48,224 nucleotides of DNA. It comes from DASRIA01 sp035650255. GTDB lineage: Bacteria > Actinomycetota > Thermoleophilia > Solirubrobacterales > JBBDJG01. Location: contig DASRIA010000102.1 in the NCBI GenBank assembly GCA_035650255.1, positions 1 through 48,224 on the forward strand, given 5' to 3'. Made by a program: the position numbers and the translations under genes. Within the stretch, counting starts at the first letter, position 1. Each line of letters opens with the position of its first letter. Positions 1 through 6,412 of the stretch are shown here, piece after piece. The notes under the pieces are model-generated. The model saw only the letters and a list, made by a program, of their open reading frames with translations. It searched no databases and was not told the DNA's origin.

Positions 1-566
1 CACGAGTCGCGCCGCCGCCGCACGTCGCCGGCGGCCTCCCCCTCCAGCGCAGCCGCGATTCCTCCCACGAGTTCCCGGGCGTGATTCAGCAGGAGCCCGC
101 TCCTCGGTCGCGGGTCGGCCTCGCGCGCGAGCGCCTCGCGCAGGCGCGCCTCGGTCTTCGGCCCGATGCCGGGGACGGTGGCCAGCCGGCCGGCGGCGGC
201 CGCCGCGCGCAGTTCGTCGGCGGTGCGCACGTCAAGCGCATGCGCCAGCTCGACCGACCGCTTCGCGCTCAGCCCGAGATAGCGGCCGAGACCCACGAGG
301 TCAGGGACGAACTCGTGCTCCAGCTCCGCCAGCTCGGCGATCTCACCGGTCTCGACCAGTTCGCGCAACCGCGCCTCGATGCCGGGGCCGATCCCGCGCA
401 GCTCGCGGATGCGCCCGGAGCTCACCAGGTCTGCGACCGGAACGCCAACGGAGCGAATCGTCTCGGCGGCACGGCGGTACGCACGTGGCATGTACGGGTT
501 CGCGTCGGCCAGCTCGAGCAACGACGCGAACGCATCCAGGCGGTCGGCGATCTGAGGATTGTCCAA
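1..566 (-). CDS. polX: DNA polymerase/3'-5' exonuclease PolX-type, 5' part only
   Basis: The minus-strand frame is open from a TTG at 564-566 to the window edge, so the N-terminal ~188 residues are present and the rest is cut off. It begins MDNPQIADRLDAFASLLELA, which fits the helical N-terminal domain of family X polymerases (PolX: HhH, polymerase X and C-terminal PHP phosphoesterase domains). Two helix-hairpin-helix signatures are visible, LRGIGPGIEARL near residue 60 and VPGIGPKTEARL near residue 140. An in-frame GTG at 582-584 is an alternative start; neither has a clear Shine-Dalgarno sequence. Polymerase and PHP domains lie outside, so activity cannot be judged. PolX proteins act in base-excision or gap repair. 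It is divergent from the flavoprotein gene at 682. Confidence 0.8.
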   Translation of the reverse strand, partial: MDNPQIADRLDAFASLLELADANPYMPRAYRRAAETIRSVGVPVADLVSSGRIRELRGIGPGIEARLRELVETGEIAELAELEHEFVPDLVGLGRYLGLSAKRSVELAHALDVRTADELRAAAAAGRLATVPGIGPKTEARLREALAREADPRPRSGLLLNHARELVGGIAAALEGEAAGDVRRRRDS

Positions 567-681
567 GGGAGGGAAGCTTCGCACCAGGCTGGTCGGAACG
601 CCCCGACCAGCTAAACGTCAGTCGCACGTGTAGGCTCGGCGGACTGTGAGACTGGTTCCGCCGAGACCCGGCGCCCGAGGC

Positions 682-1110
682 ATGAAGTTCTTCAACGCGC
701 TGACCGGGACGCAGACGCTCCTCTACCGCCTCTCGGGCGGGCGACTCGCAGGGAAGTGGAAGGGCAGGAATCCGATCCTGCTCCTCGAGCACGTCGGTGC
801 GAAGTCAGGCCGGCACCGCACCACGCCGATCGTGTACACCGAGCACGAAGGGGACCTGCTCCTGGTGGCATCCCGCGGTGGCACCGAACACCATCCGGGC
901 TGGTTCCACAACCTGCGCGCGAACCCGCACACGACCGCACAGGTCGGCCGGCGCAAGATCAGCGTGACCGCGCGGGTGGCCGGGGACGACGAGTGCGAGC
1001 GCCTGTGGCCCATGCTGGTTGCGGCGAACCCCGACTACGGCGCGTATGAGGAGTTCACGGATAGGAAGTTCCCCGTCGTAGTGCTCACGCCGGCCGATCC
1101 ATCTGCCTGA
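682..1110 (+). CDS. Nitroreductase/DUF385-type deazaflavin-dependent oxidoreductase
   Basis: A 142-residue protein that looks like the F420H2-dependent (DDN/DUF385) split-barrel flavoproteins of actinobacteria. Seen: FFNALTGTQTLLYRLSGGR at the N-terminus, VGAKSGRHRTTPIVY near residues 38-52 and HPGWFHNLRANP near 71-82, all typical of this family. Members bind F420 or another flavin and reduce quinones or nitro-compounds; the substrate cannot be predicted. An in-frame GTG at 646 would add 12 residues, but ATG 682 gives the N-terminus normally seen in the family. It lies 5 bp before the MBL-fold gene on the same strand, so the two are probably cotranscribed. Confidence 0.75.
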   Translation: MKFFNALTGTQTLLYRLSGGRLAGKWKGRNPILLLEHVGAKSGRHRTTPIVYTEHEGDLLLVASRGGTEHHPGWFHNLRANPHTTAQVGRRKISVTARVAGDDECERLWPMLVAANPDYGAYEEFTDRKFPVVVLTPADPSA

Positions 1111-1115
1111 CGACC

Positions 1116-1907
1116 ATGCGAATCCATGCCCTGACGACCGGGACGGTGCGCTTGAAGGACGCTTTCCTTCACGCGAAGACCGGCCCACGACGGCAGCTGG
1201 ACCTCTTCCTGCCCGGGCCCTGGAGCGGGCCGATGCCAATCCACTGCTGGGCGCTCGTGCACGACGGTCGCCTCGTCCTCGTGGACACCGGGGAGACCGC
1301 GAATGCCCGCGACATCCCGTTCTGTGCCTTCGACGTCACACGTGAGCAGGAGCTTCCCCGCGCGCTCGAGCGGGAGGGCCTGGCGCTTGCGGACGTAGAC
1401 ACGGTTGTGGTGACCCATCTCCACGGCGACCACGTGGACGGAGCGGTCCACGTTGGCAGGCCCGTGCTCGTGCATGAGACCGAGCTCGCGTTCGCGCACA
1501 GCTTTCGATCGCGTTTCTTCCAACGCGTGCTCCGGCAGCCCATGCCGGCCGGCGTGCAGTACGAGCCGTTCGTACTCGACGGCGGGCCCTTTGGGGCGTT
1601 CGCCGCGAGCCGGCCGCTCACAGACGATGGGCGGATCGTCGCCGTCGGGACGCCGGGCCATACGCCCGGCCATGTATCAGTCGTCTGCGTGGACGACGAT
1701 GGGCGCCACGTGCTCCTCGCCGGGGACGCGACCGACACGCTCGAGCAGCTGCATGCGCGCCGGCCCGACGCGATCGCGCCAAAGCCGGCGGTGTCGATCG
1801 AGACGATGGACGCGATCCTCGCCCATGGCCGCTCCCACCCGACGGTCTTCCTGCCGTCGCACGACCCGGAGTCGGCCGCGCGGCTGGAGTCACGAATTAC
1901 GCTCTAG
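1116..1907 (+). CDS. MBL-fold metallohydrolase (lactonase-like)
   Basis: A 263-residue metallo-beta-lactamase fold enzyme. The zinc motif is complete: HLHGDH at residues 101-106 followed by D108, the third histidine in TPGHTPGH (179-186), the bridging aspartate in LLAGDAT near 204 and a late SHD near 248. The spacing, and the N-terminal region followed by VLVDTGE, suit the AttM/AiiA-type N-acyl homoserine lactonase group, but related enzymes act on other lactones or esters, so the substrate is open. It follows the DUF385-type flavoprotein by 5 bp. Its TAG stop overlaps the TAG of the convergent hydrolase-cyclase gene at the palindrome CTAG (1904-1907). Confidence 0.82.
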   Translation: MRIHALTTGTVRLKDAFLHAKTGPRRQLDLFLPGPWSGPMPIHCWALVHDGRLVLVDTGETANARDIPFCAFDVTREQELPRALEREGLALADVDTVVVTHLHGDHVDGAVHVGRPVLVHETELAFAHSFRSRFFQRVLRQPMPAGVQYEPFVLDGGPFGAFAASRPLTDDGRIVAVGTPGHTPGHVSVVCVDDDGRHVLLAGDATDTLEQLHARRPDAIAPKPAVSIETMDAILAHGRSHPTVFLPSHDPESAARLESRITL

Positions 1908-3295
1908 GAGTCCGCGAAGGACACCCGCTGCTCGCGCCCGTCTGGCACGATCCGGCTGCTGGCCGGCGTCTCGACTCCGTCCACGGCGAAGACACTCCAC
2001 TCGCCCGGCACCCCTTTGAGCTGTTGGGCGCCGCGGTCGGTGAACGTGATACCCGAGCCGACGACCAGGTCCTTGACGGTACTCGAGACGAGCACCTCGT
2101 CCGCGCCGGCAAGCGCCCCGATCCGGGCGCCGATGTTGACGGCCATGCCGCCGATGTCGTCGCCGACGAGCTCGCACTCGCCGGTGTGCAGCCCGGCGCG
2201 CAGGCTGATGTCGAGCGCTCGCACCTTGTCCGCGACCGCGCGGGCACAGCGGATCCCACGCGCGGGGCCGTCGAACGTCGCCAGGAAGCCGTCGCCCATG
2301 GTCTTGACTTCGCGGCCCCTGTGCTGCTCGAGCTCTGAGCGCACGAGCTCGTCGTGGCGGCCCACCAGCTCCCGCCAGCGCGCATCGCCGAGCGCCGCCG
2401 CGCGCTCCGTGGAGCCGACGATGTCGGTGAACATCACGGTCGTGAGCACGCGATCGGATGGTGGCGCCTGCCGGGCGCCGGTCAGGAACTCCTCGATCTC
2501 CTCGGCGTAACCGGCCGCGTCGCCGTAGAAGGGAATGTGGTCCGCACCCGGCAGCACGACCAGCCGTGCGCCCGGGATGTGCTCGGCCAGGTAGCGCGCG
2601 CTCTCGACGGGTATGAACTCCTCTTCGCGGTGGAGCACCAGCGTCGGTACGCGGATGCTGGGCAGCAGGTCCCTGACATCCGTCTCGGCGAGCATCTCGA
2701 ACAGCATGCGCACCATGAACGGGCTCGCGGCCGAGCGCTCGAAGATGCCGCGTCCGATCCGATCCTGCTCGCTGTCTGCGCTCGGCGCGAACATCGCGAG
2801 CGTGCGCCCCTCACCCCAGTCCTCGCTGAGGGCCACCACGCGGTTGTACTGGTCGACCCATTGCCGGCCGCCCGGGTTCTCGCCGGGGTCCGGAATCCCG
2901 GTCGCGAAGGTCCCACACAGGACCAGCGAATGCGTGCGCTCGGGATAAGTGGCGGCGAACAGGATGCTCATCGGCCCGCCCTCGGAGAGCCCGAACAGCG
3001 CCGCACGCTCGGAGCCCGCGGCGTCCAACACGGCGCGGACGTCGTCCATGCGCTCCTCGAGCGGCGCCGGAGCGGCGACCGGGTCGGACAGCCCCGTGCC
3101 GCGCTTGTCGAACAGGATCAGCCGCGAGAACGAAGCGAGCTTGTCGAGGAACCTGGCGATTCGCGGGTCGGCCCACTGCAGGTCCAGGTGCGAGACGAAC
3201 CCCGGCACGAATACGAGGTCGAGCGGGCCGTCGCCGACGACCTGATACGCGATGTTGACGTCGCCGCTCTTCGCGTAGTGGGTCTGTGGAGGCAT
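1904..3295 (-). CDS. Alpha/beta hydrolase fused to class III adenylate/guanylate cyclase domain
   Basis: A 463-residue two-domain protein. Residues ~5-275 are an alpha/beta hydrolase: oxyanion region VPGFVSHLDLQW, nucleophile elbow GLSEGG (Ser104) and terminal histidine in GADHIPF (His253). The acid is unclear, because the usual position carries HREEEF (Glu) rather than an obvious Asp. Residues ~283-440 are a class III nucleotide cyclase domain: FTDIVGST (metal Asp291), MGDGFLATF (Asp335) and GLHTGE (368-373). Cyclases of this class make cAMP or cGMP. The hydrolase may work as a ligand sensor or enzyme linked to the cyclase; that is inference. I chose ATG 3295 (MPPQTHYAKSGDVNIAYQV) over an ATG 14 codons upstream because the family starts here. 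No membrane segment is seen. Confidence 0.83.
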   Translation of the reverse strand: MPPQTHYAKSGDVNIAYQVVGDGPLDLVFVPGFVSHLDLQWADPRIARFLDKLASFSRLILFDKRGTGLSDPVAAPAPLEERMDDVRAVLDAAGSERAALFGLSEGGPMSILFAATYPERTHSLVLCGTFATGIPDPGENPGGRQWVDQYNRVVALSEDWGEGRTLAMFAPSADSEQDRIGRGIFERSAASPFMVRMLFEMLAETDVRDLLPSIRVPTLVLHREEEFIPVESARYLAEHIPGARLVVLPGADHIPFYGDAAGYAEEIEEFLTGARQAPPSDRVLTTVMFTDIVGSTERAAALGDARWRELVGRHDELVRSELEQHRGREVKTMGDGFLATFDGPARGIRCARAVADKVRALDISLRAGLHTGECELVGDDIGGMAVNIGARIGALAGADEVLVSSTVKDLVVGSGITFTDRGAQQLKGVPGEWSVFAVDGVETPASSRIVPDGREQRVSFADS

Positions 3296-3398
3296 GGACG
3301 CTGCACGATATCCGGGTGGTCCCGCGCACGGAAGCACCGGCCGATCACGATGTGGAGCCCAATGAGCTTCGCCCGGCGACTGCGCCCGGGCTAGCGGC

Positions 3399-3938
3399 TC
3401 AGCAGCGGAAGCGGAACTGGCCGTCGGCGCAGTACCAGATGCCGAAGAGCAGGTAGACCGGCGTCCGGATCGGGCCGTTCGGAGAGAACAGGTAATGGTC
3501 GTAGCCCGCGTACTGGCATGAGAAGCCCGCCGCCCGGTAGTTCTGCTCGTAGCCAGGCTGGCAGCCGCCGCCGGAGCGGAAGCCGTTGGGGTTGGGGAGG
3601 ATCGAGGGCAAGTAGACCGGCCCGGCGGGTTGCGTCACCACGGGCGGAGCTGGAGTCGACGGGACCTGCACCTGCGGCGGGTTCTGGGCCCGCCTACGCG
3701 CGAGGCACCTGCGGTAGCGCCGGACGTAGCGCCGCCTTTTCGCCGAGCCCCGCTTGGCGCGCCGCGCCTTCTTCTTGAGTGACGCACAGCTCTTGCCGGC
3801 CACGGGAGCCCCCTGGCTGGCGACGGCCGGCGCGGATGCCGGTGGCACGGTCGCCGCTGTGGACGCGGAGGCGAGTGCGAGCGCTGCACACAGCGCAGCG
3901 CCGACTGCCAATAAACAGAACTTGGTGAGGCGGCCCAT
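3399..3938 (-). CDS. Secreted basic, cysteine-containing protein of unknown function
   Basis: A 179-residue protein from ATG 3938 (MGRLTKFCLLAVGAALCAAL...), with a classical signal peptide: basic n-region, long Ala/Leu core and a likely cleavage near ASTAA. An upstream ATG at 3977 would put 13 residues before the signal and is less likely. The mature protein has a Cys followed by a dense Lys/Arg stretch of about 35 residues (KKKARRAKRGSAKRRR and similar), a Pro-rich linker, and a C-terminal part with Gly, Tyr and Cys (GGCQPGYEQNYR, WYCADGQFRFRC). I do not recognise a family. Cys-flanked basic tracts occur in secreted proteins of Thermoleophilia. The basic tract may bind wall polyanions; this is inference. 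Confidence 0.6.
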   Translation of the reverse strand: MGRLTKFCLLAVGAALCAALALASASTAATVPPASAPAVASQGAPVAGKSCASLKKKARRAKRGSAKRRRYVRRYRRCLARRRAQNPPQVQVPSTPAPPVVTQPAGPVYLPSILPNPNGFRSGGGCQPGYEQNYRAAGFSCQYAGYDHYLFSPNGPIRTPVYLLFGIWYCADGQFRFRC

Positions 3939-3965
3939 GCATCGACTGTAGGTCTGATCCGGCAG

Positions 3966-4001
3966 GACCGCAAACAAAGCCGCGTCCCGATGGTGATCGG
4001 G
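3966..4001 (-). terminator. Candidate terminator of ssrA
   Basis: Read on the minus strand, a perfect 6-bp stem CCCGAT/ATCGGG with a CACC loop (3986-4001) is followed by a partly T-rich stretch (CTTTGTTT, 3972-3979). It lies about 50 nt after the tmRNA 3' end and before the next minus-strand gene at 3938, so it is a plausible ssrA terminator. There is no clean U-tract, as is common in actinobacteria. Confidence 0.45.
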
Positions 4002-4051
4002 TCAGCCGACACCAGGCGGTCAGGAAGGCGTCGCAGCGTGACTGGCAGGAG

Positions 4052-4414
4052 TGGAGACGGTGGGAATCGAACCCACGTCCGCGGTCGCGAGGCAGGAAGC
4101 TTCTACAAGCTTAGTCGGCGCTTGAATCTCGTCTCCCGGCGTCCGCGCCGACGGGCACGTCCGGGAGACCAGCCCCCTTGATGTCCCCTGGGCGGCGAGA
4201 GCAGACCACCCGGGGCGAGCCCGTTTCTGAAGCCGGTGCCCCTCCCCACGGGCCGAGGGAGGACCGACTCCTCTGCCTAGCTGTTAACTAGGCCGCGAGG
4301 GCGTACTCGTGAGAGTCCGCACGTATGGTTTTCCCGGTGGTTTTACGAGGCCAACCGGGGACCTCGGCTTGCCACTTCCTCCACGGATCGACCACGTCGA
4401 AGCCTGTCGTCCCC
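4052..4414 (-). ncRNA. ssrA: tmRNA (trans-translation RNA)
   Basis: Minus-strand RNA of about 363 nt. The 5' end GGGGACGACAGGCTTCGACG is the conserved tmRNA start. The 3' end carries the tRNA-like T-arm (GTGGGTTCGATTCCCACC) and CGTCTCCA, which pairs with GGGGACG through one G-U pair. The CCA does not appear to be encoded. The messenger-like part (4288-4320) encodes the tag ADSHEYALAA followed by TAG. Pseudoknot-like GC-rich helices fill the rest. Its partner SmpB is encoded at 8871-9350 and the associated RNase R at 9347-11119. The M50 protease gene starts divergently only 46 bp from the 5' end, so both promoters share that gap. tmRNA frees stalled ribosomes and marks nascent chains for proteolysis. 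Confidence 0.95.
4288..4320 (-). other. ssrA: tmRNA tag reading frame (ADSHEYALAA, TAG stop)
   Basis: The resume codon is GCG at 4320-4318; reading on gives GCG GAC TCT CAC GAG TAC GCC CTC GCG GCC and then TAG at 4290-4288. The ALAA ending is the ClpXP degron conserved in bacterial tags. The first four residues, ADSH, match the start of mycobacterial tags, but the middle is shorter here. Confidence 0.9.
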
Positions 4415-4460
4415 GTGAGGTATGTCGATCTCATGTTAGCCGCCCACTAAGCTCGATCTA

Positions 4461-5300
4461 GTGGAGGCATCCAGCTACCAGCGACCCCTGCCCGAAGGGC
4501 CCATCCATCCGGGCTCCGGTCGCGGCATCGACTGGCGCAAGCTTTTCGCGCCGGTTGCCGCCGCCGGCCTGCTGCTGCTCAAGTTCGGCGCCAAGCTGAA
4601 GGCCCTCCTCTTCCTGCTGCCGAAGATCAAGGTCTTCACGACGTCGGCTTCGATGCTCGTGTCGGTGGCCGCGTACTCCCTGATCTGGGGATGGAAGTTC
4701 GCAGTCGGCTTCGTGCTGCTGATCTTCGTGCACGAGATGGGCCACGTCCTGCAGCTGCGGCGCGAGGGCCTCGAAGCCTCGGCGCCGATGTTCATCCCCT
4801 TCTTCGGCGCGGTGATCTGGGCCAAGTCGCTCGGAGACAACGCCGCCGCCGAGGCGCGGGTCGGCCTCGCCGGCCCGGTCATCGGGAGCCTCGCGTCGGC
4901 GGCCCTGATCCCAGTTGCGTCCGCGACCGGGAACGACCTCTTCACGGCGCTCGCGTTCACCGGCTTCCTGCTGAACCTCTTCAACCTGCTCCCCGTGCTG
5001 CCCCTCGACGGAGGCCGTGCAATGGCCGCGCTCTCCCCCACGATGTGGCTGGTGGGGTTCGCGGCGCTGGTGGGACTGACGATCGCGTTTCCCAACCCGA
5101 TCATGCTGATCATCCTGCTCGTGGGCGGGCTCGAGACCTGGCGCCGGTGGCGCGAGCGGAAGTCGCCCGGCGCAGCCGCCTATTACGAGGTGTCACCGCG
5201 CGACCGTTTCCTGGTCGCCGCCACCTACCTCGGCCTCATCGCCCTGCTCGCGTTCGGCATGACCGAGACGCACCTCGAGCGGGACTTCGGCGACGCCTAA
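4461..5300 (+). CDS. Site-2 protease family (M50) membrane metalloprotease
   Basis: A 279-residue polytopic protein starting at GTG 4461. The zinc motif HEMGH is near residue 91 inside a hydrophobic helix (FVLLIFVHEMGHVLQLRREG), and the second site LPLDGGR is near 178; both are diagnostic of M50 intramembrane proteases. Further hydrophobic segments lie at about 28-45, 65-85, 135-160 and 190-225. There is no PDZ domain, so this is the short RseP-unlike class, related to proteins that cleave anti-sigma factors or signal proteins; the substrate is unknown. It is divergent from ssrA. Its TAA overlaps the TAG of the convergent HD-GYP gene by four bases (CTAA, 5297-5300). Confidence 0.85.
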   Translation: MEASSYQRPLPEGPIHPGSGRGIDWRKLFAPVAAAGLLLLKFGAKLKALLFLLPKIKVFTTSASMLVSVAAYSLIWGWKFAVGFVLLIFVHEMGHVLQLRREGLEASAPMFIPFFGAVIWAKSLGDNAAAEARVGLAGPVIGSLASAALIPVASATGNDLFTALAFTGFLLNLFNLLPVLPLDGGRAMAALSPTMWLVGFAALVGLTIAFPNPIMLIILLVGGLETWRRWRERKSPGAAAYYEVSPRDRFLVAATYLGLIALLAFGMTETHLERDFGDA

Positions 5301-6412
5301 CTAACGCCGCTGAGCGCCCGCCGTGGCGCGGGCGCCACGGGCTCCGGCCGGCCGACCGGCTTCAACAGGTCTGTCTTTTCGAGCGAGCGGAACGCGTCCA
5401 CGACCAGGGGGTCGAAGTGCGTGCCGCTCTCCGCGGTGATCTGCGCCACTGCCTCGTCGACGGGCCAGGCCTCCTTGTACGGCCGGGTATGCGTGAGCGC
5501 GTCGAATACGTCCGCGACCGCGACGATCCGGCCCGACAGCGGGATCTCGTCGCCGGTCAGCCCGCTCAGGTACCCCTTGCCGTCCCACCGCTCGTGGTGG
5601 GTCCAGGCGATCTCCTCCGCCATCTTCAGCAGCGGCGAGCGGCTGCCGGACAGGATCGAGCGGCCGATCGACACGTGGGTCTTCATCTCGTCGCGCTCCA
5701 CGTCCGTGAGGCGTCCTCGCTTCAGCAGGATCCCGTCGCGCAGCCCGATCTTGCCCACGTCGTGCAGCGGCGCGGCGTGCCGGATCAGCGACACCTGCTG
5801 GGGCCGCAGCCCGAGCACCTGCGCGATCGCCGCCGACGTGCGCCCCACGCGCTGGGTGTGCTCGCCCGTGGTGTCGTCGCGGTACTCCGCAGCGAGCGCC
5901 AGCCGGCTGAGAGCTTCGACGCGCGCCTCGTCGAGGTCGCGCGTGCGGTCCTCGACGAGCTGCTCGAGCACGAGGTTCTGCTTGCGCGCCTCGAGCTGGA
6001 GGAAGCGCACCTCGAGCAGGTTCTTGATCCGCAGCAGCACTTCGACCATGTCGAAGGGCTTGGTGAGGAAGTCACGTGCGCCGGCCGACAGCGCGCGCTG
6101 GCGGGCTTCGACGGTGACGTCGGCGGTCACCACGAGCACCGGGAACCAGCGCCCCTGCAGCCAAGGCTGGAGCTGCAGCAGCACCTCGAACCCGTCGGGC
6201 TCGGGCATGTGGAGGTCGAGGATCAGCAGGTCGGGCGGCTGCTGCGCGCACATGGGGACCACGGCCGAGGAATCCATCGTGCTCTCGACGGCCGTGTAGC
6301 CGTCGTGCTCGAGCATGCGCTTCAGCAGCTCGATGTTCGCGACCTGATCATCGACGATCAGGATCCGTGCGTGCTTGAGCTTCTCCTTTTCCATCGCAGA
6401 CCCGACTTTCAT
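5297..6412 (-). CDS. Response regulator with HD-GYP domain (probable c-di-GMP phosphodiesterase)
   Basis: A 371-residue protein. Residues ~15-130 form a receiver domain: acidic pocket DD (21-22), phospho-acceptor Asp66 in LILDLHMP, and Lys118 in LTKPF. A helical linker (130-170) leads to an HD-GYP domain: EYRDDTTGEHTQRVG, HD at 217-218 in LHDVGKIG, and HHERWDGKGYLSG near 272-284. The third motif reads GYL instead of GYP, a small departure from the name-giving motif; the metal ligands remain. HD-GYP proteins hydrolyse cyclic di-GMP. Its start overlaps the kinase stop by ATGA (6409-6412), so the kinase at 6409-8754 is its likely partner. A second ATG six codons in (MEKEKLKHARILIVDD) is also possible. 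Confidence 0.88.
   Translation of the reverse strand: MKVGSAMEKEKLKHARILIVDDQVANIELLKRMLEHDGYTAVESTMDSSAVVPMCAQQPPDLLILDLHMPEPDGFEVLLQLQPWLQGRWFPVLVVTADVTVEARQRALSAGARDFLTKPFDMVEVLLRIKNLLEVRFLQLEARKQNLVLEQLVEDRTRDLDEARVEALSRLALAAEYRDDTTGEHTQRVGRTSAAIAQVLGLRPQQVSLIRHAAPLHDVGKIGLRDGILLKRGRLTDVERDEMKTHVSIGRSILSGSRSPLLKMAEEIAWTHHERWDGKGYLSGLTGDEIPLSGRIVAVADVFDALTHTRPYKEAWPVDEAVAQITAESGTHFDPLVVDAFRSLEKTDLLKPVGRPEPVAPAPRRALSGVS

Noticed and set aside
4052..4080. Possible separate tRNA (T-arm GTTCGATTCC)
   Set aside because: No D-arm or anticodon arm follows at tRNA spacing; it is the 3' tRNA-like end of tmRNA, with the matching 5' end at 4414.
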